Assembly: GCA_025146925.1 (NCBI GenBank) | Contig: CP102260.1 | Coordinates: 387,001 to 451,000, forward strand | Direction: 5' to 3' | Origin: [Bacteroides] pectinophilus | GTDB taxonomy: Bacteria; Bacillota; Clostridia; Lachnospirales; Lachnospiraceae | Length of the DNA stretch: 64,000 nt | Shown here: in pieces, positions 1 to 8,538 of the stretch | How positions within the stretch are numbered: the stretch's first letter is position 1 | Layout of the letters: each line of letters starts with the position of its first letter | Position numbers and translations under genes: made by a program | The notes under the pieces: generated by a model | The model's database searches: none | Told to the model about the DNA's origin: nothing | Seen by the model: the letters and a program-made list of their open reading frames with translations, nothing else

Positions 1-1
1 T

Positions 2-820
2 GCCCACAAGGTTCCGGGAAAGATTGTTCCGCTCATAGCGATTCCGACAACTGCGGGTACAGGCTCAGAGGTTACGGCATTCTCGGTAATAACCGACCAC
101 AGCAGGGATTATAAGCTTACGGTGTTCAGCTATGAACTCCTTCCGGCATATGCCATACTTGATGCACAGCTTCTTACAACGGCACCGGCAGGTGTAGCGG
201 CTGCATGCGGAATAGATGCTTTCATACATGCGGAGGAGGCATACATATCAACTGCAGCATCGCCATTCTCAGATGCAATGGCAGAGAAGGCGATGGAGCT
301 TATCGGCGGCAATATAAGACGTTTTGTTGCGAACAGGACTGATATAGAGGCAGCAGAGGCTATGCTTACCGGATCACTGTTTGCGGGAATTGCATTTTCA
401 TATGCGAGACTTGGCAACGTACATGCCATGAGCCATCCGGTAAGTGCTTTCTTTGATGTCCCGCACGGAGTAGCCAATGCGGTACTGCTTCCTGTGATTG
501 CAGAGTATAATGCACTTGCAGATCACGGAAAATATATTAAAATATATAATTATATAAGTAAGATTCCGGCGTATGCGGATGAATTTGAGCCGGAGATGTT
601 AGCAGATGCGATAAGAGAACTCTGTGCTTCGATAGGAATTCCTAAGAACCTTACGGAAGCTGTCAATAATGCATGTAAGAATGGCGAAATAAGCCGTGAG
701 CAGATTGAGGAGAAGATTCCGGCGATGGCAGCGGATGCCATGAAAAGCGGCAATATTGCAGTCAATCCGAGAGCATCACGCCAGAGTGATATTGAGGCTT
801 TATATATGAAAGCATTGTGA
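2..820 (+). CDS. Iron-containing alcohol dehydrogenase, 5' end missing
   Basis: The reading frame is open from base 2, so the start lies outside the window; 272 residues are present. Type III (iron-dependent) alcohol dehydrogenases reduce short aldehydes or oxidise alcohols with NAD(P). The visible part has the family's AIPTTAGTGSE segment near its left edge, then the metal-site Asp and His in IDAFIHAEE, and the paired metal His residues in NVHAMSHPV and DVPHGVANA. The C-terminal helical domain is complete and ends at TGA 818-820. Substrate cannot be assigned; 1,3-propanediol or lactaldehyde type enzymes are possible. The regulator gene starts only 34 bases downstream, so the two are probably co-transcribed. 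Confidence 0.93.
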   Translation, partial: AHKVPGKIVPLIAIPTTAGTGSEVTAFSVITDHSRDYKLTVFSYELLPAYAILDAQLLTTAPAGVAAACGIDAFIHAEEAYISTAASPFSDAMAEKAMELIGGNIRRFVANRTDIEAAEAMLTGSLFAGIAFSYARLGNVHAMSHPVSAFFDVPHGVANAVLLPVIAEYNALADHGKYIKIYNYISKIPAYADEFEPEMLADAIRELCASIGIPKNLTEAVNNACKNGEISREQIEEKIPAMAADAMKSGNIAVNPRASRQSDIEALYMKAL

Positions 821-854
821 TTGCATATTAAGTACCAGACAAGGAGGATTTGCG

Positions 855-1418
855 ATGGATTATCTGTCACATAATGTATCAGTCAATTTGAAAAGAATAC
901 GTCAGTCCAAGGGTATGAGCCTTGATCAGGTGGCTGAGCAGACAGGTGTAAGCAAGAGTATGCTTGCACAGATTGAGAAGGGGACAGCTAATCCGTCGCT
1001 TGGTGTCCTCGGCAAGATAACGAGCGGACTCAGAATAGAATTCCAGGAGCTGATAGACCCGCCGAGGATAGACAACTGCCTTGTGTCTCCTGAGGAGATA
1101 ATCCCGACCAAGGAGATGCTGGGACAGTATAAGGTGTGGACATGCTTCCCGTATGAGGACTCCCAGTCTGTCGAGGTGTACAGAATAGATGTCGAGCCGG
1201 GCGGAACATATACAAGCGGAAGCCATGGTGAGAAGACAAGGGAATACATAGCCGTTACGGACGGAGTTATTACGATAGAGTGCAACGGACATACCGAGCA
1301 GGTAAGCAAGGGACAGGTATATAAGTTTGAGACAGATCAGGCGCATGTATACCGCAATGACGGAGATAAGCCGGTAAGCTGTATGTGTTTTTTCCTTGAT
1401 TACAGTAATATAAGATAA
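855..1418 (+). CDS. XRE-family regulator with C-terminal cupin domain
   Basis: A 187-residue protein with an N-terminal helix-turn-helix of the Cro/CI type (about residues 7-62, with recognition-helix stretch VSKSMLAQIEKG) and a C-terminal cupin fold (about 115-182, with GSHGEKTREYIAV and GQVYKFETDQAHVYRN). Members of this architecture usually repress or activate nearby metabolic genes in response to a small ligand bound by the cupin. AAGGAGGA lies about 8 bases before the ATG. It follows the alcohol dehydrogenase closely and is closed by a strong terminator, so it may regulate that enzyme. The ligand is unknown. Confidence 0.9.
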   Translation: MDYLSHNVSVNLKRIRQSKGMSLDQVAEQTGVSKSMLAQIEKGTANPSLGVLGKITSGLRIEFQELIDPPRIDNCLVSPEEIIPTKEMLGQYKVWTCFPYEDSQSVEVYRIDVEPGGTYTSGSHGEKTREYIAVTDGVITIECNGHTEQVSKGQVYKFETDQAHVYRNDGDKPVSCMCFFLDYSNIR

Positions 1419-1452
1419 AACGCACAGCCATGATGCCTGCATCGGGGCAGAT

Positions 1453-1506
1453 AAAAAGGTCTTTCACCCAGTTATGAGTAAACTCATGTGGGTGAAAGAC
1501 CTTTTT
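1453..1506. terminator. Bidirectional intrinsic terminator
   Basis: Perfect 18-bp inverted repeat: arms 1453-1470 and 1489-1506, with an inner ATGAG/CTCAT pair. The arms begin with five A and end with five T, so it can terminate in both directions. It sits between the convergent XRE-cupin gene and the cytidylate-kinase-like gene. Confidence 0.93.
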
Positions 1507-1516
1507 GACCCCGGCA

Positions 1517-2119
1517 TTATTTTAAATATTCATAAAGCGAATTGGAAAGCTGTTTTATATTCTTACCGCTGGTGTTGATTAACAGGTCATAATAGCTTTT
1601 ATCGCCCCACTTCTGCTGGCTGCAGAATTCACAATACTGCGCACGTGAGCGGTCAACATCCTTCATCTTCTTACGGAGTTCTTTTTCAGTGAGGTGTTCG
1701 CCGGGTTCACTTCTTTCCATACATCTCTTAAGCTTGCTTTCAGTATCGGCATATACAAATATACGGAAAGGATTCATCTCACGCAGCACATAGTCTGCAC
1801 AGCGTCCGACGATGATGCAGTCTGACTTCTCGGCAAGTTCGGTAAGAAGCTTGTACTGCTCAGAAAGAACTGACATATTCTGCTGGAATACAGGGTCAGG
1901 AGTAACAAGAAGACTCTGGCCTACATGGATTGGAAATGATATAAGAGGGCGCTTCTCAGATACCTGATGCACATACTCTTCAGATAACTGTGTTCGCTTG
2001 GAAATCTCAGTTATAATCTCCTTATCATAGTAAGCAATTCCTAATTTCTCTGAAAGGCGGCGGCCAAGTTCACGTCCTCCGCTTCCAAATTCACGTCCGA
2101 TAGTAATAATACGATTCAT
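1517..2119 (-). CDS. Cytidylate kinase-like family protein
   Basis: A 200-residue P-loop protein of the cytidylate-kinase-like family. The nucleotide-binding loop is at the N terminus (ITIGREFGSGGREL, residues about 5-18), followed by KLGIAYYDKEII, which is typical of this family. Residues around IIVGRCADYVLRE (near 100-112) match the region behind the NMP-binding part. Real CMP kinases are usually about 220 residues; the physiological substrate of this shorter clostridial group is not known to me. It is monocistronic, bounded by the terminator at 1453-1506, with an AAAGGAG-like site before the ATG. Confidence 0.88.
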   Translation of the reverse strand: MNRIITIGREFGSGGRELGRRLSEKLGIAYYDKEIITEISKRTQLSEEYVHQVSEKRPLISFPIHVGQSLLVTPDPVFQQNMSVLSEQYKLLTELAEKSDCIIVGRCADYVLREMNPFRIFVYADTESKLKRCMERSEPGEHLTEKELRKKMKDVDRSRAQYCEFCSQQKWGDKSYYDLLINTSGKNIKQLSNSLYEYLK

Positions 2120-2359
2120 CCATGGCTCCTTTCAAGGCTGGAGGATTACGCATGCTTAAAATGTCCCGTCACATACGTCACAGCTTTTCTTACATAATAC
2201 ACCATAAAGACAAGACTTTCCATAATTATCATGTATTTGATTACAAACTGCATGGCAGTCTTCTTAATACAAATTTAATACCGGACACAAGACATTAATG
2301 CACATTTTATGCTGTATATGTAATAATAGATGAAGTTTATGAAAGAGAGGCACTGTTAT

Positions 2360-3688
2360 ATGCGTCATTTGACAAAGCATTTTTCATCAGCGCAGATTAT
2401 AATCATAGGGTTTGCAGGAGTTATTCTTCTTGGAAGTCTGCTGCTTATGCTGCCGTTTGCAACAAGGGACGGGCAGGGAGCCGGTTTTGCGGATGCACTG
2501 TTTACGGCAACTTCGGCAGTATGTGTTACGGGACTTATAGTCAGGGATACGGCAACTTACTGGTCAGAGTTCGGACAGGCGGTAATACTTGCGCTTATAC
2601 AGATAGGAGGAATGGGAGTTATAACGGTAGCTGTCGCAGTTACTCTTATATCAGGAAAAAGGATAAGTCTTAAGCAGAGGAGTACAATGCAGGACGCAAT
2701 ATCGGCACCGCAGGTCGGAGGTATTGTGCGGCTTACCGGATTTATTGTAAAGGCTTCGGCCGCAATAGAGATTATAGCTGCATTGATTATGACACCATGT
2801 TTTGTCAGGGAATTTGGAATGGCAAAAGGCTTATGGTATGGTATATTCCATTCGGTATCAGCTTTCTGCAATGCGGGGTTTGACCTTATGGGAGTGCGGG
2901 AACAGTTCTCGTCGATAACGTATTATGTGGATAATCCGATAGTTAATATAACAGTGATACTGCTGATAATCGTCGGAGGTATAGGCTTTATTACGTGGGA
3001 AGATATAAAGAATAACAGACTGCATTTTGCATCATACAGGATGCAGAGCAAGGTCATACTTGTGGCAACGGCGTTATTGATTTTTATTCCGTCAGTATAT
3101 TTCTTCTTTTGCGAATTCACGGACGGCTCAGTATGGCATCGTGTAATAAGTTCTGTTTTTCAGTCTGTGACGACAAGAACTGCAGGATTTAATACAGTAG
3201 ATCTTACATCACTTAGTGATGATGGAGTGGCAGTGATGATCATACTCATGCTGACAGGGGGAGCACCGGGATCTACGGCCGGAGGCATGAAGATAACAAC
3301 GCTTGCTGTTCTTGCAGGCACTATGATTTCCGTATTTGCAAGAAGAGAACACACACATTTCTTTGCCAGAAGGATTGATTCTGATATAATAAGAAATGCG
3401 GTGGCGGTATTTATGATGTACATAATATTATTTCTGCTTGGGGGACTTATAATAAGCAGAGTTGAAGCAATACCGCTTCTGACGTGCCTGTTTGAGACTG
3501 CGTCAGCGGTTGGAACGGTAGGACTTACGCTTGGCATCACGCCGGGGCTTGGGATGCTTTCAAGAACGATACTTGTGCTGCTTATGTATATCGGACGCGT
3601 CGGAGGGCTTACGCTTATCTTTGCAGCGGTTTCACCGAGAAAAGGAAATACGGCGAGACTTCCACAGGAAAAAATGACAGTAGGTTAA
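2360..3688 (+). CDS. TrkH/KtrB-type potassium uptake membrane subunit
   Basis: Ion-conducting subunit of a Ktr/Trk potassium uptake system, 442 residues and strongly hydrophobic. Four pore-loop signatures typical of the TrkH/KtrB fold are visible: TSAVCVTGL, SAFCNAGFD, TRTAGFNTVD and SAVGTVGLTLG. The ATG at 2360 is preferred over an in-frame ATG at 2330 because GAGAGG at 2345-2350 is correctly spaced only for the former. It is followed 11 bases later by its regulatory subunit gene and then by a KdpDE-like two-component pair, so the locus probably senses and imports potassium. Na+ coupling as in KtrAB is likely but not shown by sequence. Confidence 0.93.
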   Translation: MRHLTKHFSSAQIIIIGFAGVILLGSLLLMLPFATRDGQGAGFADALFTATSAVCVTGLIVRDTATYWSEFGQAVILALIQIGGMGVITVAVAVTLISGKRISLKQRSTMQDAISAPQVGGIVRLTGFIVKASAAIEIIAALIMTPCFVREFGMAKGLWYGIFHSVSAFCNAGFDLMGVREQFSSITYYVDNPIVNITVILLIIVGGIGFITWEDIKNNRLHFASYRMQSKVILVATALLIFIPSVYFFFCEFTDGSVWHRVISSVFQSVTTRTAGFNTVDLTSLSDDGVAVMIILMLTGGAPGSTAGGMKITTLAVLAGTMISVFARREHTHFFARRIDSDIIRNAVAVFMMYIILFLLGGLIISRVEAIPLLTCLFETASAVGTVGLTLGITPGLGMLSRTILVLLMYIGRVGGLTLIFAAVSPRKGNTARLPQEKMTVG

Positions 3689-3699
3689 GGAGGCAGAAT

Positions 3700-4347
3700 A
3701 TGAAATCGGTATTATTGATAGGATTGGGAAGATTTGGAAGACACATTGCAAAAAAGCTTAATGAGATGGATCATCAGGTGATGGCAGTAGACAGTGACGA
3801 GGAGAGGGTGAATGACGTAATCTCATATGTTACTAATGCACAGATTGGCGACAGCACAAATGAGCAGTTTTTATCATCACTCGGAATACGTAATTTTGAT
3901 ACATGCATAGTAGCAATCGGAGATGATTTCCAGAGTTCGCTGGAGACAGCATCACTTCTTAAAGAACTTGGGGCAAAAAAGGTAATTGCAAGGGCAGCAA
4001 CGGATGTGCAGGAAAAGTTTCTGCTCCGTAATGGGGCAGATGAGGTTGTATATCCCGAGAAACAGCTTGCATCATGGACTGCAATACGATGTACATCTGA
4101 TATGATACTTGATTATACGGAGCTTGATGACGGATATTCTATATTTGAAATAGAAACACCTGAGAGCTGGATAAATAAGACTATAGTTGAAATTAATATC
4201 CGCAGGAAATACAATATAAATGTTCTTGCAATACGTGGAAACGGAAAACTTAATATGAATATTAATCCGGATACGCGTTTTATGGAAGGAAATTCAGTGC
4301 TTATACTGGGACAGCAGAAAGATGTTCAGAAATGTTTAAAAATATAA
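3700..4347 (+). CDS. ktrA: KtrA/TrkA-type potassium uptake regulatory subunit
   Basis: Cytosolic RCK-domain protein (215 residues) that binds nucleotides and gates the KtrB/TrkH pore. The N-terminal Rossmann part has GLGRFGRHIA (residues 8-17) followed by the acidic end of strand 2 (AVDSDEER). The C-terminal TrkA-C part spans about 130-215. A single RCK unit of this size fits KtrA rather than the duplicated TrkA. AAGGAGG precedes the ATG. The last 16 bases overlap the start of the histidine kinase gene, which implies translational coupling. Confidence 0.93.
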   Translation: MKSVLLIGLGRFGRHIAKKLNEMDHQVMAVDSDEERVNDVISYVTNAQIGDSTNEQFLSSLGIRNFDTCIVAIGDDFQSSLETASLLKELGAKKVIARAATDVQEKFLLRNGADEVVYPEKQLASWTAIRCTSDMILDYTELDDGYSIFEIETPESWINKTIVEINIRRKYNINVLAIRGNGKLNMNINPDTRFMEGNSVLILGQQKDVQKCLKI

Positions 4348-5837
4348 TAAAAAGCATAGCAATACTTGCCGGGGCAACAGCTCTGGGAATGGTATTTTAC
4401 AGAATCGGATTTTCAAGTGCCAATATAATCATGGTATACATACTGGGTGTGCTTATCACTTCTATAGCAACATCACACAGAGTTTACAGCCTTATATCTT
4501 CAATAGCCAGTGTATTTGTATTTAACTATCTTTTTACAGCACCGCGGTTCTCGCTGTCGGCATATGAGACAGGTTATCCGGTAACGTTTGTTGTAATGTT
4601 TATTACGGCATATGTCTCCGGAACATTCTCATTAAGGTACAAAGAGCAGGCCAGACAATCTGAGAAGCTTGCAGATACTACACGTATACTGTTTGATACT
4701 GATAAGCTGCTTACGGCTGCAAAGGGCAGGGATGCAATAATAAAAGCGGCTGCCGGGCAGATAAGCAGGCTGCTTGAAAGGAACATAGTAATTTATCTTA
4801 ATGTTGACGGAAAGCTTTCAGAACCATACATGCTTAATGTATCGGACAGCAGCTGTGCCGGTAATGCCGGAGTGATGGATGAGAAAAATGTGGCCGAGTG
4901 GGTTCTTGCTAATAACCATTATGCCGGAGCTTCGACAGACAGATTTGCAGATTCTGTGTATGTATATTATGCGGTGAGGGTTAATGACAGAGTATATGGA
5001 GTTATAGGCATAGAGGCAAAGGACAAAATACTCGACAGTTCTTCACAGAGCATATTGTTATCAATCCTTGGTGAGTGCGCACTTGCACTTGAAAATGAGA
5101 AAAACCAGAGAGATAAGGAAGAAGCGGCAATCCTTGCAGAGAGCGAGCAGCTCAGGGCAAACCTGCTCAGATCGATATCACATGACCTGAGGACGCCGCT
5201 GACAACTATAGCCGGCAATGCCAGCAGCCTTTTAAGTAACGGAAAAAGCTTTGATGAACAGACAAGATATCAGATATATCAGGATATTTATAATGATTCC
5301 GTGTGGCTTAATAATCTCGTTGAGAATCTGCTTTATGCAACAAGGATAGAAGAAGGAAGAATGGTACTTAATACATCAACGGAGCTTCTCGCAGATGTTA
5401 TTGATGACGCAGTAAGACATGTGAAGCAGCATTCCGGTGAGCACAGTATTTTTGTTGAGAGCGATGATGAGTACATACTTGTGACAGCCGATGCAAGACT
5501 TATTGTTCAGGTAATAATTAATATAGTTGATAATGCGGTAAGGTATACACCGCCGGGTTCTCATATAACGATACGTTCCTGCAGTGAGAATAATATGGCT
5601 GTGGTGTACATTGAGGACAATGGCAATGGTATATCTGATGAAGATAAAGAGCATGTTTTTGACAAGTTTTACAGTGGAACAAACAGGATTGCAGACAATC
5701 GCAGAAGTATAGGATTGGGATTGTATTTGTGCAAAGCGATTATTGAGGCACATGGAGGAACAATAACGGTAAGGGATAATAATCCTGCCGGTGCGGTGTT
5801 TGTATTTACATTGCCACTTGCTGACAATGCGTTTTAA
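4332..5837 (+). CDS. KdpD-like sensor histidine kinase without the N-terminal KdpD domain
   Basis: Membrane histidine kinase of 501 residues matching the C-terminal half of KdpD. The first ~100 residues hold four membrane segments (DUF4118 type), then a GAF-like region (about 120-255), the dimerisation/phosphoacceptor helix with SISHDLRTPLTTI (His near 283), and an ATPase domain with VDNAVRYTP, DNGNGI and SIGLGLYL motifs. The long KdpD/universal-stress N-terminal part of E. coli KdpD is absent, as in many Gram-positive homologues. It overlaps ktrA by 16 bases and is followed by its response regulator. The signal is probably potassium or turgor, by family and context. Confidence 0.92.
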   Translation: MFKNIIKSIAILAGATALGMVFYRIGFSSANIIMVYILGVLITSIATSHRVYSLISSIASVFVFNYLFTAPRFSLSAYETGYPVTFVVMFITAYVSGTFSLRYKEQARQSEKLADTTRILFDTDKLLTAAKGRDAIIKAAAGQISRLLERNIVIYLNVDGKLSEPYMLNVSDSSCAGNAGVMDEKNVAEWVLANNHYAGASTDRFADSVYVYYAVRVNDRVYGVIGIEAKDKILDSSSQSILLSILGECALALENEKNQRDKEEAAILAESEQLRANLLRSISHDLRTPLTTIAGNASSLLSNGKSFDEQTRYQIYQDIYNDSVWLNNLVENLLYATRIEEGRMVLNTSTELLADVIDDAVRHVKQHSGEHSIFVESDDEYILVTADARLIVQVIINIVDNAVRYTPPGSHITIRSCSENNMAVVYIEDNGNGISDEDKEHVFDKFYSGTNRIADNRRSIGLGLYLCKAIIEAHGGTITVRDNNPAGAVFVFTLPLADNAF

Positions 5838-5879
5838 AAGGCTGTTATTACATTTTAGAGGAATTCGGAGGAAACAATT

Positions 5880-6578
5880 ATGAGCAGAGCCAACATAATG
5901 GTTGCAGAGGATGACGGACCTGTAAGAAATCTTATAACCGTGACGCTTAAAGCGCATGATTACGGCTATGTAACAGCCACTACCGGGGAAGGTGCAATAA
6001 ATACTGCCGCATCTGTCAATCCTGATATTATTCTTCTTGATCTGGGGCTTCCCGATATAGATGGTGTTGAAGTTATAGAGCGTATAAGAACCTGGTCTAA
6101 CGTGCCGATTATAGTTGTAAGTGCAAGAAGTGAGGATAGTGACAAGATAGACGCGCTTGATGCGGGTGCAGATGATTATCTGACAAAGCCGTTTTCTGTT
6201 GAGGAACTGCTTGCCAGACTGCGGGTTGTCGAAAGAAGGCTGGCACTTATGCAGAGCAGTTCGCTTACAGGAGCTGTATATGAGAATGGCGGGCTTGTGA
6301 TTAATTATGCACAGCAGTGCGCATATCTTAACGATACAGAGCTGCATCTTACACCAATAGAGTATAAATTGTTGTGTCTTCTCGCACATAATACAGGAAA
6401 AGTCCTGACCCATAAATATATACTTCAGAACGTCTGGGGGAGCAATCTTGAGAGCGACATGGGCTCTCTGCGGGTATTTATGGCAATGCTCCGTAAAAAA
6501 CTGAATTCGGGTCAGAACTCTCCTCAATATATACAGACACATGTGGGTATAGGATACAGAATGCAGAAGGTTGACTAA
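5880..6578 (+). CDS. KdpE-like OmpR-family response regulator
   Basis: A 232-residue response regulator. The receiver domain has the acidic pair at residues 10-12, the phosphoacceptor Asp near 54 in ILLDLGLPDIDG, and the conserved Lys in DDYLTKPFS. The C-terminal winged-helix domain (about 130-230) has LTPIEYKLLCLL and GIGYRM, typical of KdpE/OmpR. Ribosome site GGAGGAA lies just before the ATG. No kdpFABC genes are adjacent, so the natural target is probably the ktr genes just upstream, which is inference from gene order. Confidence 0.93.
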   Translation: MSRANIMVAEDDGPVRNLITVTLKAHDYGYVTATTGEGAINTAASVNPDIILLDLGLPDIDGVEVIERIRTWSNVPIIVVSARSEDSDKIDALDAGADDYLTKPFSVEELLARLRVVERRLALMQSSSLTGAVYENGGLVINYAQQCAYLNDTELHLTPIEYKLLCLLAHNTGKVLTHKYILQNVWGSNLESDMGSLRVFMAMLRKKLNSGQNSPQYIQTHVGIGYRMQKVD

Positions 6579-6621
6579 AGCTGCATGTCTGTAAGCCTGT
6601 AAGCCGTATCGTACTATACCA

Positions 6622-7944
6622 TCACCCGATTCCGCCAAGCAGTATTCCGAGTATAAGAACGAGTATGCATACCGGGCAGTAGATATATCTGCATACCGGA
6701 AGGAATGCCTTTGTGAATGTCTGGCTGCGGCCTGTATTTATCTGTGATTCAACATATTGCTTACTGCATACCCAGAAGAACATGATTCCGGCAAGACCTG
6801 CACCCAGAGGGCAGATGTAGATTGAGAGAACATCCATCCAGTCAGATACTATGCCCTGAATACATATTGATACGATAAGAGCTATTACAGCTATGATACC
6901 ACAGGAGGCCTTGCGTCCGAGGTGAAGCTTTTCCTGAATTGTCGCAATCGGTGCTTCGTATAAATTGATTAACGAAGACAGACCGGCTGAGAAGACGGCA
7001 ACAAAGAAAATTACTGCTATGATATATCCGCCCGGCATTGACTTGAATAATGCGGGAAGATATATGAACATAAGTCCGGGACCGCCCTGATTAAGCTGTG
7101 CTCCGGTTGTAGCCATTGCAGGGATTATTACAAGTGCTGCAAGGAGCGCTGCAATTGTATCAAACAATGCAACTCTTCCGGCAGCGGCAGGTATATCATC
7201 ATTGTCGGGAAGGTATGAGCCGTATATCAGCGTGCCGTTACCTGCGACCGACAGTGAGAAGAACGCCTGACCAAGAGCAAATATCCAGGTTGATGGGTCA
7301 GCCAGAGCCTTAGGGTCAACACGGAATATGTATCTGTAGCCGTCTATGGCACCCGGCTGGAATGCAACATATATGCCGAGAATTGCAAAAAGTATAAAGA
7401 ATACCGGCATCATCACTTTGTTGGCTTTTTCAATGCCGCGCCCTATTCCGAACATAAGGATTACAATTCCGATTACAAGAGCGGCAATCTGCCATGTATT
7501 GTTGCCAAAGGCGCTTGCCATTGAACCGAAACGTGCACTGAATTCTCCGGCATCTGAAGGCGCGAGAGCGGTACCTGTGAATGCACCGACCATATATTTG
7601 AGAATCCAGCCCATGACGACAGTATATCCGATTGCCATGGCAAGAGCACCCGCTACAGGTATGTAGCCGAGCAGTTCACCAAGCTTCTTTCTGCCTTTTG
7701 TGCCGCATGCATATCCAAATGCGTCAACAGGACCCGACCTCGTGGCACGTCCGAAGCTCATCTCGCCGATTACGCCGGTGAAGCCTATAAGTGCAACAAA
7801 TATAAAATACGGAATCAGATATGAGCCGCCGCCGTAAATGGATACTCTTGTCGGAAACATCCATATATTGCCCATTCCGACTGCTGAGCCGATACATGCG
7901 AGGATAAAGCCCCACCTGTTATTAAAAGAATCGCGCTTGTTCAT
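6622..7944 (-). CDS. NSS-family sodium-dependent transporter
   Basis: Sodium:neurotransmitter-symporter family member (440 residues), an inner-membrane amino-acid or related solute importer. The first membrane helix carries the family hallmark GSAVGMGNIWMFP, followed by GGGSYLIPYF, and the later helices include QAFFSLS and AVFSAGLSSL regions near the sodium and substrate sites. The length (about 11 helices rather than 12) is usual for bacterial NSS members. The ATG at 7944 is preferred to an upstream in-frame ATG at 8010 because GGGGGA lies just before it and homologues start with MNKRD. The upstream extension covers a structured leader. Substrate unknown. Confidence 0.92.
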   Translation of the reverse strand: MNKRDSFNNRWGFILACIGSAVGMGNIWMFPTRVSIYGGGSYLIPYFIFVALIGFTGVIGEMSFGRATRSGPVDAFGYACGTKGRKKLGELLGYIPVAGALAMAIGYTVVMGWILKYMVGAFTGTALAPSDAGEFSARFGSMASAFGNNTWQIAALVIGIVILMFGIGRGIEKANKVMMPVFFILFAILGIYVAFQPGAIDGYRYIFRVDPKALADPSTWIFALGQAFFSLSVAGNGTLIYGSYLPDNDDIPAAAGRVALFDTIAALLAALVIIPAMATTGAQLNQGGPGLMFIYLPALFKSMPGGYIIAVIFFVAVFSAGLSSLINLYEAPIATIQEKLHLGRKASCGIIAVIALIVSICIQGIVSDWMDVLSIYICPLGAGLAGIMFFWVCSKQYVESQINTGRSQTFTKAFLPVCRYIYCPVCILVLILGILLGGIG

Positions 7945-8035
7945 TGTAAAATCCCCCGATATCCTGCCGGAGCATTGCATGACAGCTCCGGAACAATCTG
8001 TAGGCATCAAAGCCGGGTGGCTTTTGCCCCAACAT
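7945..8035 (-). promoter_or_regulatory. Structured ~85-nt leader of the NSS transporter gene
   Basis: Read on the minus strand the leader holds two consecutive hairpins: GGCA-AAAGCC paired with GGCTTT-GA-TGCC, then CCGGAGC paired with GCTCCGG over an 11-nt loop, followed by the GGGGGA ribosome site. It does not match a riboswitch class I can recall. It may be a cis-acting RNA controlling translation. Confidence 0.45.
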
Positions 8036-8036
8036 T

Positions 8037-8065
8037 AATATACATGAATATTATTCTTATGTAAA
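8037..8065 (-). promoter_or_regulatory. Probable sigma-A promoter of the NSS transporter
   Basis: On the minus strand TTTACA (8065-8060) is separated by 17 bases from TATATT (8042-8037). This would start transcription near 8030, just ahead of the structured leader. Confidence 0.5.
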
Positions 8066-8141
8066 CGATTTAATATTGATGATATTGTAAATGTATGGCA
8101 TAATTACAAAAAACAATCACAAAAAGCAGGAGGACATAATA

Positions 8142-8435
8142 ATGTCAGAGATTCACAGCATAGATGCAGAAGATGATCAGTTTGCATACCGTTACGACAC
8201 ACAGCTTTTGATTGACCGCCGCGATGAGGATCTTGATGAGGATGCAATAGCTGACTATATAACAGAGCATTTTGAAGGCAACAGCCTTATAGCAGCAGGA
8301 GACGAGGATCTCGTCAAGATTCATTTCCATACCAACGAACCTTGGAAGATTCTTGAATACTGCAATACTGTAGGCGAGATATATGACATTGTTGTTGAGG
8401 ATATGATTCGTCAGTCAGCAGGAATGCAGGGCTGA
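8142..8435 (+). CDS. Stand-alone FakA (DAK2/YloV) middle-domain protein
   Basis: A 97-residue protein resembling only the middle domain of FakA/YloV, the fatty-acid kinase catalytic subunit. The matching part is YRYDTQLLI near the start, then NSLIAAGDEDLVKIHFHTNEPWKILEYC. The nucleotide-binding DAK2 domain and the C-terminal DegV-like domain of FakA are absent. The start at 8142 follows AGGAGG with good spacing; an in-frame ATG at 8091 lacks a site. It is monocistronic and ends at a terminator. It may be a relic or a free regulatory domain; a DegV (FakB-type) gene lies at 43441 in the same window. Confidence 0.7.
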   Translation: MSEIHSIDAEDDQFAYRYDTQLLIDRRDEDLDEDAIADYITEHFEGNSLIAAGDEDLVKIHFHTNEPWKILEYCNTVGEIYDIVVEDMIRQSAGMQG

Positions 8436-8463
8436 TTGCCGGCAAGAGCACATACGGAAAAAA

Positions 8464-8493
8464 TTGTCGAAATAATTAATTATTTGTGATAAT
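8464..8493 (+). promoter_or_regulatory. Possible promoter of the cobalamin operon
   Basis: TTGTCG (8464-8469), an 18-base spacer and GATAAT (8488-8493) with a TGT just before it. If used, transcription would start near 8500, and the hairpin at 8498-8525 would lie at the 5' end of the transcript. Confidence 0.35.
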
Positions 8494-8497
8494 GTAG

Positions 8498-8533
8498 TGA
8501 GCAGATGGTAATTAGCATCTGCTCATTTTTTAT
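8498..8533 (+). terminator. Intrinsic terminator after the FakA-domain gene
   Basis: TGAGCAGATG (8498-8507) pairs with CATCTGCTCA (8516-8525) over an 8-nt loop, followed by six T. It separates the FakA-domain gene from the cobalamin operon. Confidence 0.85.
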
Positions 8534-8538
8534 ATGCA

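Noticed and set aside
5376-6638. 420-codon minus-strand ORF
   Set aside because: It is opposite the KdpDE-like genes, has cysteine/histidine-rich random composition, and no ribosome site. It is an antisense shadow.
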